Assembly: GCF_035582795.1 (NCBI RefSeq)
Contig: NC_134369.1
Coordinates: forward strand, 57,970,001 to 58,034,000
DNA: 64,000 nucleotides
Reading direction: 5' to 3'
DNA from: Mycteria americana
Taxonomy: Eukaryota > Chordata > Aves > Ciconiiformes > Ciconiidae
Numbering within the stretch: the stretch's first letter is position 1; every line of letters starts with the position of its first letter. The notes below the pieces were generated by a model. The model had not been told where the DNA came from and searched no databases. It worked only from the letters and a program-made list of their open reading frames with translations. Of the stretch, positions 13,001 to 26,900 are shown piece by piece. The position numbers were made by a program, and so were the translations under genes.

Positions 13001-14195
13001 TGCGAGGCTCAGCATGAGCCCCTCCGAGAATATGAACCCTACCCAGGAGGAGGGTGTGCTTGAAATCTGGGAGCCTTTTTGTCCTGTGCTTATCACATAG
13101 ACTGCAGCTATTATCAGTTATTGAGATCAGGGCCTGACAGCGGTAGGTACTGTACAAACAGTAAGAGAAACAACCTCTTCTAGAGAATTAAATTCTAAGT
13201 GAATGCAACTTCCATAACTAACTCTGCAAGCACATAGAACAACAAAAGGTGGCCAAAAGGTGAGTAACTGGTTTCACTGGCTGCTTTACCACATACCTGA
13301 TCCCAGTTATCAGCATTACATGTGGATTTTTATGTTGATTTTTGGTATGAATTATTAATACTTTCAATACCTTTAATGCTTTTTGCAGTGAAGATCGTTT
13401 GCTACTGATCTTTGCTGATGTCTCTGGGTGTATCTATGCTTTTCTTTACCTAATCTAGAAAGCAATGCTTCAGCATGAGGCAGGGGCTGTTCTCGGTACA
13501 AGCCGTTACTAAAAGAGAGTAGGACAGCCAAAAGAAAAGGACTTTCTGTGAATCTTTGTTGTCACATGGTCCTCCTCTTTGAGGCTGCTGGAGCTGATAG
13601 CTTACTATATGGGTCATTTTCAGGGACTAACATAGGGATATGGGGTCAATACATATGCTAGCAATTTGGGTGACTAAGTTATGAAAAAGTATTTTTTGTT
13701 TCTGCCACTATGGCTTGTCTGGGCAACTTTTGCTTTCAAAGCCTAATCCAGTACCTGGTGGAGTCAGCGAGAATTGTGCCACTCATTTCTGCCGCAGCTG
13801 GATCACACCATCGGCTGGTTTCATCATCACCACCAGTACAAGTTGCTGTGGTAGACAATATGAACAGACTGTGGCTTTGCAATTTGTTTCTTTACCTGAA
13901 ACTTTCTTTCCATTCTTTTCCTGCTTCAGACGTTTATCTGCCACATACTTTGGGCTCCAGCAAATGTTCAGGGCATATCTCCATGTCTCTGCACAGTGCC
14001 TTTGCACGCAGATCTCTACTGGTATTAGCAGAGCTGCTCTGCAACTGGGTACCTCCGAGATTTAGCACACGTCTTGTTTAGTTTCACTCAAACAGCCTGT
14101 TTGTCATCCACAAAACTCTGTGAAAATGATTGACAATGAAAGGAACTGATTTGTTCTTCTTCCTCGTAAAATGACTTCATATCTCCAATTAGGGT

Positions 14196-14232
14196 GTTTA
14201 CACTCATACTAAACAATAGTATGAGTATAAAC
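14196..14232. repeat. 15-bp inverted repeat, hairpin
   Basis: GTTTACACTCATACT and AGTATGAGTATAAAC are inverted copies with one mismatch, which is a G-U pair in RNA, separated by the 7-base loop AAACAAT. It could be a chance palindrome, the core of a small palindromic transposon or an RNA hairpin. I do not recognise a family. Confidence 0.6.
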
Positions 14233-17200
14233 GCACGCAGCTGGCATTGATCTAACTGGATTAAGTAATAGGCAGAGGAAAGACGGTAGGGTGTGGGCTT
14301 CGGGGTGCATCTAATGGATGTAGCAGGACTGTGGCTGTGGTTTCAGGTAGCTGCTCCTCACAGGGGGTGCAGGCCCTTGTACTTTCTAGGAGACTTCTGC
14401 TCCCACCTGGCTGTGTTGGAGCTACCTTGGGCACGGTTATGTGTGCAGCAGTCCTGTAACTGCTGCAGAGATACAGCTGATGTCAGTTATAAATGACTGC
14501 AAGTTGGAACAGGAGGAATTTATAAGCCATGTTTGGGAGGTTTTAAATACCTTGTTTACTCTGCTGTTAAAAAAAATGTGTAAAATTATAACAAAATAAT
14601 GAAGACCAAACATCTGTAAATCTTCCTTTGATGAGATGCCTAGTAATATTCCAGTGTTTATCATTTTGACAGCAAAATGGCACAGAAAAAAAAACCAAAA
14701 TTAGCATTTACAAGAAGTCAGGAATGAGAAAACAGAAGGAAGGCAATAGAGACTTGTGCTAACAGAGGGCTTATGGCTCTTGAGAGAGGGCAATGTACCA
14801 TCTATGAAGAGCAGTTATTTTTGCAAATCCCTGTTTTCCTGGTTAGCAATCACAACCTGGCAACAGTGAGGGAGAAGGCAGCCCATACAGCGCTTTGACA
14901 AGGGGGAAATCACGTGCTTTAGTGAAATGTTTGGTAGCTCTGCACAGCATCCTCCCAGCAGCACAGACCTGGGAAGAGAGTGCCAATGAGCGGGGAGGAC
15001 GGAGACACAGTTTCTCAGAGCCAGGACTGTTCATACTGACCAACTTCCCAACTGCAAAGGGTGTCCCCATGCTCACGGAGGTGCCCCCTGGGACCCCAGA
15101 GGCCCTAACTGCCCAGTCCCCACTTGGTACTTTGGCCACTGAGCCATCCTTCCTGCGATAGGCAACAGCATGCAGCAAAAATGCTATTGCGAGTGTGGTG
15201 TGGAAGAATCTGTTCTTGACCGGTTGTGAAGTGTATGGAGGGTGGCACGGTCATCGTGCTGGTAGAGCATGGTGTACACGCGGGTATCTATGAGAAAGCT
15301 ATTCCGTCCTTAATTATTTGCAAATACCTGCATGTGGTGAAGTGCTGTGCATTTGTAAGTCATGCACATTTTCTCCTCAGTAATGCTTACTGTAGCCCCA
15401 GGGAGAGCGCAGAGAGCGTAGCTGTGACCGGAACAGATGACTTCGTCAGAGGAGGGAAGTTACCCAGCCTCACTGACAGATTTTTATGAAGGGTTTCCCA
15501 AGGCCAGCCTGCAGCAGTGCATCACTACAGATATGCTTTTGACATTTGTAGTCCAAGTAAAACACTGCCAGTGGGTTTCCATAAAAAGCCTGATTCTTGG
15601 ATTATTTGTGGGGGTTTGAATGTAGCTATGATTTGTACAACCCTAAGCTTTCTCTTGGAAGGACTCCACCAGCCTACATCCATCTTCCTTTCCCCTCTGA
15701 GCACTGTGAGCTGCAGCAGCACTGCTTTGCTCTGCAAGCTACCTACAACCGCTCCCTGCCAGTGAGCAGCTCCTGCTTTGGCTTGCACCCTCCAAGCACG
15801 CTCCAGTGAAGAAAGGACTGGAGAAAAGAAGAAGGAATTTGGAGCAACTGGAAGAGAGAGAGTCATGAGCTTGGGAAGACAGACTCAGGAGTCCTCTGAA
15901 TGTTTTCTTTCAGAAATAAGCCAAAAAATGCTCCTGGCCAAACCTTAGCTTCCTGAAAATTTGTCAGAATTAATTTCTTCTCCATAAAATAGATTATCCT
16001 TTTGGAAAAATGACTGGAGTCTCTTTTACTAACCCACGCAGAATAGATTGTCCAGTTTTCCTATAGCTGCTGCCATAGGTCCTAGTCTGATTATAGGCAT
16101 GAAATGTAGGTAAGTGTAATTATGATGCAGGCAGATTTATGTTTCCCCAGACGGGTTTTCAAATAACAAAAAGAATATAAATATTGGATCTATGGAAAGG
16201 AAATGTCCATTATTAAAATCAACCCACAAGCTTGTACCGTGAAAAAGCTTTCTTCTTCAACACAGCTGTCAGCCCTGCTGAGATTTTAAATTGGAGTTTG
16301 TCTAGTGTAACTCTCACTTTCTATTTAAAAAGCAAAGTTAGAAGCATTAAACTTTTGTCTTGGGTTTTTAAAATACAGGAAAGCTAATATAATTGCTGTG
16401 CTAATGTAGAGTTATGAGCTTTTAGGCTCTCCATTTTTTTGGCAAAGAAATGTTACACCTTGATTCATGGAATAAGATATTTCCCTATATAAATTTGCCA
16501 TAGGCTTTCTCTTCAGAAAAAAACCTTCATCCCTTCCTCTCCTCTGGACTGTTTGGCATGGCTCTTTGGTTTGTAACTGCCTGTGCTTCACTCAAGAGCT
16601 GGCTGCATTTCAGTCACCAGTCACTGTGCAGAGTTTCTGTGTGAATTATTGGAGTCTGCTTGGCACCTGGAGATCTAAGGAATTGAAAAGTATGGTTCAA
16701 ATGTCAGGTTGCAACTGGAAAGGCTTCCAGAGATGCAGAGACAGGTCTGTGGTCTGACTGAGGCAATGTCCATGCCAAACTCAACAGAAAAATTCTTTGG
16801 GCGACAAAAGGATGTCCCCTGTCAGAGCTGTGGCGTGCGCAACATGGCTTCCAGCTTCAGTGTAAAAAAAGAGTCGTTTAGAGGGTGAGACAAAGTCCTA
16901 ACCCTGTGAAGAGATCAAGGGTCAGATATGTTACCTGTGTCAGTGATGTTTGGGAGAAGCTAAGGACTGATAGGATAAGCAAAATAGGACTCAGCTTGAG
17001 TTCTTAAGTTAGACAGGCTTGTGTGAATGCAATTAACCAGCTGGGAAGTCTTTGGAGAAAAATGACTTCAAACAAATAGAAATCTTTGGAAGGTTGCTTC
17101 TGTATCAGGAGGAAATGGAGAGGAATTTAATTTAAGGATGTTTTTCTGAGTTGTGTTAATTTATTTTCATTCATCATCGGCATTGATTAACACCAAATTG

Positions 17201-18324
17201 ACAGGACAGTGTCATTATTAACGCTTTATTCATCTTCTTTAGCAAAATAGTATGTATAATAGCAAAAAAAAAGGAAATCTGCACATTTTATTTGGGGTTT
17301 TTTGCCCCTCCTTGGAGCCTCTAGAGCCATAGATCAATTGCTAGTGTTTAGTGACCTCCTGCCCAAGAGTGTAGGGCCTGTGCGTGGGTCTTCTATGGCT
17401 GGCACTTGTACAGTGCATAATTTAAGATGACACTGATCCTTGCAGCCTTATGGGAATAATATTTTCAGCAGGATGAATTGTTCTTGAGTGTTTTCTTCAA
17501 TGTACTGCATTACACGCCCAAACATTTTTTTTTCATCATCTTGAGCGTATGTCCTACATTTCCTCTCTGCTCTTTTTGTTGCATGGTTTTGATCGTAGCC
17601 AACAGCAAAGGTCAAAAGACATTTTACTGTTTCTATTTCTATGTTTCTGTTAAGCTGAATTAAATTGTTGGTTCTGCAAAGTGACTTGTTAAAAAGCTTA
17701 TGCTGCAAGACTTCAACTGGTATAAACTGAAGCTGAGCTGCATCAGTTTAAACCAGATGGTCCAGAGAGACAATGTGGTCCAAAGAAGAGGGTACTGATC
17801 TGGAAACCGAGAAAAAGAGTTCGGTTCTCTGGAGCTTCAATGAGCAGCTTCATGAATTTAGATAAAATTTTTCATCTTGCTCTGCCTCCAGTTTTCTGGA
17901 TGGGTGGTAGAGTGACACTGTATTTTAAAGCACTTTGCACATTCAATTTTTCAATCATATAGTCTTATTCCTTTCACATCTAACATTAATCAGTACAACT
18001 GCCTGTTTAATTTACATTACAGATAGGTTCTGAAATCATAATATCTAGGAATGCTATGGTGTCATTGAACAGGTTAATTATGTTTACCAGGGTCTGTGAG
18101 TATTCCCTTGAAGGTATCATTTCTCAGTCCAGAATTGAACCAGCCCTGAGTTTTGCCCATCAAGCAGTCTTCCATTTCTTTCCTAGGTAGTAAAGCAAAT
18201 CCAGAACTTTTCTTAGAGTATGAGTGATTCCTATCAGAATTTTCAGGTTAACCTGAACTAATATTTAGTTCAGCCTTTTAAATTAGCCCTCAAGTGGCCT
18301 TTGGAGAAGTTTGGCTCAAGTGCC

Positions 18325-18361
18325 TTTTTTTCTTTTCTTTTTTTTTAATTTTTTTTTTTTA
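18325..18361. repeat. T-rich homopolymer tract
   Basis: Runs of T broken by single C and AA bases. No adjoining retroelement 3' end was seen. Confidence 0.85.
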
Positions 18362-19704
18362 AATTATGTGATTCATGCAGGATCTTCAATTTTTTTCTAT
18401 CTGTTAGAATTTCCTTAAATGTTGTGAACTGGCAATATCTGAATATCTCTTCTATGATTAGTTCTTATTTCCCAATTTTGCTTCATGAGGAAAGTCCTTT
18501 CTCTCACTAGAGCCTGAAGAACATTGTTCCACTGCAGGGCTGCCATCTTCTATGGGTTTTAGATGGTCCATGACCACAAGCTTTTTTTTTTACAGGTATT
18601 CTCATTTCTCCCAGTCACCTCACCCCAGCACTCCTTCATGCTGCCTTGGAGCATGAAAGGGGGAGAAATGGATAAGCATGTCCCTAGAGGACCATTTGGC
18701 TTTAAAAGTATGAGTAGAGCCAAATGGATACTTTACAAATGTGAGCAAAGTATCTTAACTGAGAAAGCATCAGTCCTATAGGGATGGTGTGGCAGCTGCT
18801 AGAATAGAAAACAGGTCTGTGTGAACATGCAGAATATCTTGGGCAACAATTCATAACAGATAAACACTTTGTTTTGAAAATTAAGTTGAGAGAAACATTA
18901 CCAACCTACTGTTTCTAGGCGTGTTGCTATTCATTTACTTATCACACCAGTTCAGTGGGACTCAGTGCTCTCCCTGTGTGCTGTAAGGACTCTGGGACTT
19001 ACATGCAATCATTTTCAGTGGCCCATTTTGCATAATTCAAATACTATGAATATTTTATTTATTATTAGCAGCCTCTTTATTGCAAGCAATATTTTTAAAG
19101 AATCCATTATATGTTAAAAAAAATCAGAGTTAAATTTGGCTTTCTGTTCTGGGGGCATAAATCCAGATTAGCTTTCCTTTTAACAGTAATATTACTCAAG
19201 GTTTTGTGAACGGAATTTGGCTTGGTGTCCATTGAAGAAAAATGTAACAAAATATACATTCCTCTCCCTAAATCCTTAAGAAGAATTACCAATATGTTAC
19301 TGAATACTCTTAATATAAGAAAGCAGTGAAATATTTCCAGGTTTGTGGCTATGCTCTTGGTCTTATTCACATTTTATATGGGCATTGTTTCAAATTACTG
19401 GCACAACATTAGAGTATGTCAAAATGCATCATATAAACAGACACAATTTACCATGACCTTGAGGCAACATGATGTGTATGTTGCATTACATTAGCTATCA
19501 AAATGTGTTCCTTATATAGTCCAATACCCACTGCAGACAGAGAAAGAACATGGGTTGTTAGGCATACTGTATAGAGTTGGAAGACATATGCAAATAATCT
19601 CTCCAGATCTATAGCCACATCATTTGTATCTTTTTAAAGAGAATAGGAATAAGCTATAGGAGAAAAAAAAAATCCAAATGGCTTTGCTCCATATGCAAGG
19701 TGAC

Positions 19705-19942
19705 ATCCTTTGCTGAAGAATGGAAACCTCTGAACATCAGGAAGCACGTTGCTGTGAGGGTGACCGAGCACTGGCACAGGCTGCCCAGAGAGGTCGTGGA
19801 GTCTCCATCCTTGGAGATACTGAAAAGCTGTCTGGGCATGGTCCTGGGCAACTGGCTGTAGGTGGCCTTGCTTGAGCAAGGGGGTTGGACCAGGCGACCG
19901 CCAGAGGCCCCTTCCAACCTCCGCCATTCTGTGACTCTGATG
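19705..19942 (+). mobile_element. CR1 LINE 3' fragment, plus strand
   Basis: The sequence shows the conserved CR1 end: GTGACCGAGCACTGGCACAG, GAGAGGTCGTGGAGTCTCC, GGGGGTTGGACCAGGCGACC and CCCCTTCCAACC ... ATTCTGTGACTCTG. It is 5'-truncated and only the last part of the reverse-transcriptase ORF and the 3' UTR remain. The 5' edge is approximate. It is a dead copy. Confidence 0.85.
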
Positions 19943-22900
19943 TCCACAACTGGCAACAGCCAGCACTTGTTACAGCAATGCGCCAGTGCACAGGGGTTAG
20001 CAAATCCAGCTCTTCCCATACTCCTTTCTTCACTGCCCATCCTGATGGCCTTGCCAGGGCATTTGATGAGTTAATCATGACCTTTTCACTCCCAAATCCC
20101 ATTTCTGTGCTGTGCCACGGAACTCTACCCCAAGCCCTGAAAAGGAGAGCTGTCACCTCTCTCGCTCATGTGTTTTCCCAAATGCTCTACTCCCTGCACA
20201 GCCAGCTTGTTTCCCCAGGAGCGTGGGACCTGTGCAAGTGGAGCTGCTGCCTCTCCCGCATGCTGTGCTTGCTCTGAGCACAAGCCAGAGGAGCATCTGC
20301 TCCTGTGGATCGAAGGCCTGGCTCTTCTGGCTGTGCTGGGTTTGTGCAAATCGACCTTCAGCAACTCGCTTCAACCTTCTGTTCTTTCCCCCGCCTTCCC
20401 ACACTTCGTACTGTTGTAATTTTGTAAGCTGCTTGGGCTAGGTATCGTTCTCGCTATCTGTGTCTGGTTTCTAGCCCAGACATCAGCAGGGGTTGCCGCA
20501 TGCTGCTGCAATATAAATGACTAATGATGATGATAAAAGGTGTGGGAGTTGGTTGCCTGGAGTGTTATCCTACTTTGATAACTTTGTTTTAGAAACTAAC
20601 TTCTTCCCTCAAATTATCTGTTATTTTATCTTATTAAGTCTAATATTTTAAAAGCAGCAAGGGATTTTTGGCTGCCTCCATTTTTGAATGCTCATCCCAG
20701 GACTTTGAAAGAGGCTTTGCAATTTTCAGAGTTTGGATGGTGTTGCTGTCATGGTGCCAGTAGCCTTCAGCGTGAGTTGCAGGTTATTGGCACCTTTAAG
20801 AGTCAGCTGTAACTGTGTCCTAAAAGAGGCATTCAATAGAGAAATGCTCTATTTTTAAATTTGGGCTGATATAGGTAATAATTACAGACAAAACAGTATG
20901 TGAAAAGAACATTATCAAGGTTGCACAGCTCAGCACTTGAAGCTAAGAAACGCTGCGAGTAAAATTGTCTCTACTCCATTAATTTGCCACCTTGCACAGG
21001 TGCATCAGTCACAGACTATTTTTGCTCAGGATCTGAGTCTTGCTTGGTGCGCATAAAAGATGACAGTTTGTGAGTTCAATACTTGATTTTCTTTCACTGT
21101 TCAATGCATAGCTCAGACTCTGCTGTGAAGGCAAAATTATTTCCTGCTGGGGCATTCCAGGGTGTTCCACTGCGCAGGTCCTTGCCACGTGCAAACACTG
21201 ACTTATTTCTGTTTACAGCATCTTAATAGCAATTCTGGGTATCATTACTCCCTAGTACAGGTGGTAACCGAAGGCAAAAAAGAGTAAGATTACAAGTATC
21301 CATAATTGCGGGTGCCTGATGTAATTTTTTTAGAGTACGTGGCAGCACATACTGCAGCTCTTGTTGGCTTCCACTGCAATGGCCAGTACTCACCACTTTC
21401 AGATACTCAGCCCCCAGGGCCACGGCAGGCTCCCAGGAAATGAAGTACACAGAACAGGGGAGCAGCTTTGAAAAACATGGTGTGAATGAGTTGTCCCATT
21501 CCTCCGGGCAACATCTCGCGCCTGCAGACAAAAGACTGCTGCTCCTCTTCTCAGGCTCTCCTGCCACTTTTAAATTCTGCAAAAAGAATTGAAGCATCCT
21601 ACAAGCAAAAGCTTTTTGCTCTCCTCCTCTATGGCAAATGCACTGTGCTCTGACTGAAGCTGGAATTTGGTGGACAGAATAGTGCTTAGCTAAAACCTAC
21701 CTGATAACACATGAACAGAAGGAGGCTGAATCACCTGCATCACCTTTAATTGTGGCAGTTTTTGGCTGGTCTTTGCAAATTAATTACAAAAAACCAAACA
21801 AAGAATTTATTTTTGAAAAGCAAACTGAAAATCTTTTGCTATTCAAATTTTCATATTGACAACCATCAATGTCATTTCAACCTGTAAGTGCTGCAAAGAT
21901 GCTTTGACCTAAGAGAGTAATTAAACAGGAAAAAAATTATAATAGAGGTTATTTCTTTTATAAAACTGATCACTTAAAAATGAACACATTTTCAGATGCA
22001 CGAGACCTTCTTCAGCACTTATATCAGGCCATCTCAGCTACAATAAAATTGAGAATGCAGTCCTTGCTTCAAAAGTGAAAAGACTTGAGTATTTCACAGA
22101 AAAGGTTGCCAGGTTTCTATATGGATAAGACAACAATTGGTTTCCAACCGTCATTCCTATAAACAGCAAACTGGGTGAATTTTTTCCCAGAAAATATTTT
22201 CCCTGAGACAAATGGCTGGCATGCATCATTTCAGACGAAATGGTTACAATTTTAAAAAGTTATAAAAAACCTTGAACGCAACCTTCCTAAATCAGAAAGT
22301 TTCAGTTGACTAGAATTATTTACAGTGTCCCTTAATCTACCTGTAATTAATTTTTGGAATAAAGATATAGCTGGAAGTAAAAGTGGAGATTTTAGGCTTT
22401 TTAGATTGTTGTTGTACCCACAAACTAATAGCTCTTTTCTAGAGAAGTTCAAGTGTTATATTCCTCAAGCTTCTGGATGGTCTTCTGGTGCACGTTTGTT
22501 TTGTAAGGAGAGGTCACCTCTGAGGTAAAGGTAGTTTAATCCATTACAGGCCAAATTATCTTCTGGCCTTGGCTGAACTTAGAGATATTATATAGCAAAA
22601 TATTAATACACATTTGTGTCACTTTTCTATCTCTTAATATTTCCTAAATGTCTCCTGAACAGCTCAGTTTCCATTCCGGCATGCAGTGGTGAGGGCAGAT
22701 CTTCAAATTGCTTACGACAGAGGTTATGCGCCTGCTGGCAGATGAGAGACCTGTCTGTCACTGAGACTTGGCTATTGTATTTTTTCCTTTACAGGGCTTC
22801 AATGGATTTTTGCTCCTAAAAGAGAACCCTGAAGATGCCCTTGAAATAGAAAATGAGGTGCTGAGGTCTGAAATGATGGAAAGAGATACTTTAACATCTT

Positions 22901-25900
22901 ATTTTTCCATGTATTTATTTCAGCTAATGCTACTTTTATCTGGGCAAAAATGCAAGTTTTAAGGTTTTTAACAGTTGGGGTTTGTTTATCTGAATATGCC
23001 AGCATCCAAGTGCGCTCACTGTAGAGTTTTTTTGTTGTTCTGGTTTTTTAAGCTCAGGAAAGATGGGCAAAGGAGTAAGAGAGGGAGTTGACTCTGACTT
23101 CAAACCTGACTTCAAACTTCAAATCTTTATTCTATCACAATTTCTGGGATGTGGGAGGGAGAAATGTTAACTTTTTTTTTTCCTTTTTTATTTTTTTCTT
23201 TGAATGAAAGGTGTCCCTTCTACCAACCTTGGTATGTATAAATTATAAAATCTTTGGAGTAAGGACAATACGACTTCAGAGGGTGTAGCACACCGAAGAC
23301 TCCACATTAATACCAGAAGTCCAGAAGGGTTTTGTCCTTTGTTGCTCCAAAACCCCCTAGTATAACTAGAAAAGGCAGAGAGAAAGGCAAGAAAGATAAC
23401 CAAAAGCATGGAATGGCTTCTGTACAAGGAATAACTAGACAGACCAGGTTATTCCAGTCTTGGAGAAAGATGACTACAGGGATATGGTAAGAGACTAACA
23501 GCATTCTAGGTGACCTGCAGAATAAAAGCCAATTACTCACAGTTTCTCAAATTGCAGAATGAAGAATCAAGTAACAGGTTCAAATAACAAGCAGATACTT
23601 TTTCAGATGTCCCTTAATAATCTTTTGAGCTCATTGCTAGAGGACACTGTATAGAAAAAAAATAATAACATGAGTTCAAGCAGCAATTAGACAAATTTAG
23701 AGAAAACAAATCTATGAAGGGGCATTAAACCCAAAGATGCTTCCTCTGGGGGAGCAAGTCCTTGACCTGCAGATTTCTGGACTCTAGTTAGGTACCGTGG
23801 GGTAAGCTTTACTATATGCTTGTGCTGTGTATCTTTGGCATCAGCTAATGGCAAGGGGACACCTGATCAGCTGGACTGTGGTCTGGCTCCATTTGGCTGC
23901 TTTTATGCCCATTAACACCGCAGCGTGTTTGGCCTTTACTAGACATTTTATAAGGCAGTTCTGGGAAATCTCCACTTTGGCTAGCTCTGTCTGTCCTTTC
24001 CCCACTGATGGGAAAGGAGCAGCGGTGAGACACAAAATACCTGTTCGGGGCTGGTGTTTGGTTCTTCTTCTCCTTCCCCATTGCAGCTGCTGCTTCGGGG
24101 GCAGGAGCCCCTCGGGCTCTGCAGGACAGGGCTCAGCAGACACTAGATGAAGAGGGAGCCTAAGAGATCTGTTCCCCATCATTGTGTCCACAATACGCGA
24201 CTTTTATCTTTCAGCACTAACTGTTCATTGCAGCAGAGCAGTAAATTGTCTGAAAATGGAGCACACACATCATCAGTTTTCTTAGAACCAGTGCATTTGC
24301 ACACATTGCAGAGGGATTCATGCGAACAAAATAAACATAGACCATGTCATTCTTCTTCTCTTCTTGCTGATAGACAGTATCAGGAGTTAATCTCGGGAAG
24401 AGTGGGAGGGAGGAAATACTCTTTCGACTCAAAAGGTCTGAAAAGAAATACCGAGTATTTAAAAGGAGAAAAATGGCAAGTGTGTGCTGCAGTACCAACA
24501 GAGAGTCAAATGCTTCTGCTTCTGAGCATTAGCACCAAGCAACCAAGCACAGTGCTGTGTTTCCATCAGGAAAATGGATTGCGAACACAAAATAGGCCAG
24601 TCTAAACCAACAAGAATTATACTGAAATTTCACCACCATTTGGGCACAGCCAGAAAATTGATCATCTCTGGATTTGTGAAATTTGGACTTTGAATGGTAA
24701 ATGCTTCCAGTTGTGTTTTAAATAGATTGATAATTTTGATCAATAACAATTCATTCTTCATAGTGCATCTCGTATCAAAGGGGAGAGGGCTATGGGTTAA
24801 GGCTGACTTACTCTCATTTTAGTCAGGTTGGTTTTTTTCACAAACTAGGACTCGTGAAGCCTTATGACTCTTGGTATGGGAGACCTTGCTGTAGGTGGAG
24901 GAGCCAAAGGCTGTTTATGAGTCTATGGATAGCACCGTCTGCATAGGCGCAGGTAAAGGAGAGCCTATAGTAATAGTCTGGTGTTTAAGGATCATTATTC
25001 TGCTACAGATCATAGCTTTGTTTCTAAGATAAGGGATACTTGTATTCAAAATATCCAGTCTTTTTATAATATAGCTTGGCTATCCTGAGCATTTCAGGGT
25101 TGGCATGGTCCCAGAGACATAAATGAGGAGAAGAAAGGTAAAACAGTAAAACTGGGTGCAAGTCCTTTGCCTCCTCTGAGTTCTGAGCTGCCTGGGGGAC
25201 AAAAACAGCTGCCAGAACAAACTGGATCAGACCCATGGTGGGGAGCAGGATAAGCCCTGTAATGTATTACTTATTTGAATTCTGCCCTCTCAAAATAACC
25301 TCTTTGCTGCTGAGTGCCTGCCTTTATTCTAGAGGAGGTCTCACATTGCTGAGACCTTTGGAAATATCCTGGCTATAGTGCTATAAATAGCATGTATTTC
25401 CCACTGACTAAAACCTGCCAGCATAGCAGCAGCCTGACGTGGGTTTATTTTCCTGCTTGAGGACTACATAAGCGCTTGTGTCCTCTCTCCGCTGAGACAT
25501 CTCTTCGCTTTAGGCACTGGTCTCTCTGCTCACTGCTGGGGAGTGTTACTGAACCTGGCTCACGTTCCTGCTCTTTCTGATCCTTTTTCTCTAATGAAAG
25601 ACCTCTCCCTGGGCACCTTTCCTTGTCTCCCCTCTCCCTTCTGTTACGGCAGGTCTTTGCTTTTCTCAGGTATTCTAATTTCTACTGTTCATTAGTTTCT
25701 GCTCATTCCATTTCAATTCATCTGCTGTTCATACATACTGTGCGCTGCCTGTGCAAGCTGCTATGTCTGAATGAGCTTTTAGTGAAGCTTCTTATGGCCC
25801 CAGAGCTTCTCTTGGCCTTATCCTGCATTTATATGGTGCCTTTCAGTTCTATGAAATCCATCTCTAAAAATAAATGCGAATGCGTGTCCCTGCACCTGCC

Positions 25901-26599
25901 AGCACTTCTCTGAGCAGGATCTCGACAGCACGTTGTGTTAGTGGAGTTTAGGAAAGGACATATGCAGTCCAAATGGCACAAGGATCATGAGTGGATACAA
26001 AGCAATCACAGAAACAAGAATACGCCAACGTAATCCTTAGAAAAAGGGCTGCTAACGAGCACAAATGCATGTGCTAACTTTGCCTTCCTCCCAGAGACCA
26101 CTGGCAGCAGTGTGGTACCCGCTTAACTGCCCTGCTCAGCATCTTGCCGGGGGCTGTCCAGGACCTGAGCCGAGCACCCAGCTGTCCCAAGTCTGCCCTT
26201 GGAGGAAAATGAGGTTAAAAGAACTTGTTAGGAGGAAAGGAACAAAACTCTGCTGGGCTGTGATGTTCAAGTGGGGCTAAACCCTCGAGGAGCCGCTCCT
26301 CCCTGCTTGGTAGTTCCAGCACTTCTTTGTGAGAGAAGGGAAGGCGTCAGCTCCAGCAGCATCTGAACTCACCCTCCGCTTTGTATGATTTCTGTGCCCT
26401 CTTCAGTTTGCTAATCAAAACAAGTTTCTGCTGTGTGTTTCTTATCCCCAGAGGGTGGAACTATCCTCAGAAAATTAAAGCTCTCTTATCTCCTAATGTG
26501 TCACCACAACTAATAGCCTGGGGACTGTAAACAAGTTTAAATATCAAAACAATTTGGCTGGTGATTGTCTGTGATTATGGATTAAGAATACAAAATCTG
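19943..26599. other. Stretch without supportable genes
   Basis: Mixed composition. A G+C-richer patch at about 20.0-20.4 kb gives overlapping frames in several phases, which argues against coding. A lone 3' splice-site-like TTTTTTCCTTTACAG ends at 22794 but has no partner donor or protein match. Confidence 0.55.
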
Positions 26600-26900
26600 T
26601 GCTCGCTGATATTCAAGCTAGATTGAATAAAAGGAGTCAGATCCTCAGCCGGTGTAAAGAGAGGTAGCTCAGCTGAGCTCAGGGGAGGGAGGCTGCTTTG
26701 TGCCAGCTGAGCATCTGACCCTGAGAGCTTCCCAGAAGTCTTCAGTCGTGGTCTTCTAAGCGGCAGGTAACACGGGCTGGCCCGGAGGAGCGCTGCGGGC
26801 CCCCGGCAGAGCCTGCATCTCCTCCCCTCCTCTGACTTCCCCGGCCTCCGCTCCTGCTGGCTGCGCCCTCCACTCGCAGCCGCTTTGGGGAGCTCGTAAA
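26600..26900 (+). promoter_or_regulatory. Second promoter-like block with 5' splice site
   Basis: An ATAAAAGG TATA-like box (26627-26634) is followed by a 14-bp palindrome AGCTCAGCTGAGCT (26666-26679) containing a CAGCTG E-box. A 5' splice site GGCAG|GTAACA lies at 26766/26767, with about a dozen CpGs in the next 130 bases. A forkhead-type TGTAAACA is at 26526-26533. It is 5 kb upstream of the TUNAR coding exon and could be an alternative first exon or enhancer. The evidence is motif-level only. Confidence 0.3.

Larger units (their letters stand above)
7056..19704. other. Long stretch without supportable genes
   Basis: No gene, RNA or recognisable retroelement apart from the hairpin at 14196-14232 and the T-rich tract at 18325. 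Somewhat G+C-richer patches at 11.5-12.0 kb, 12.85-13.05 kb and 14.9-15.2 kb generate open frames on both strands (up to 197 codons at 12564-13157, minus) without family resemblance. Confidence 0.55.

Noticed and set aside
12564..13157. 197-codon minus-strand ORF
   Set aside because: No domain, signal or family resemblance. Plus-strand frames overlap it in the same G+C-richer patch, where stops are rarer by composition.
22780..22800. Strong splice-acceptor-like TTTTTTCCTTTACAG
   Set aside because: The following frame has no family match and there is no matching donor or conserved exon. Such sites occur often by chance.
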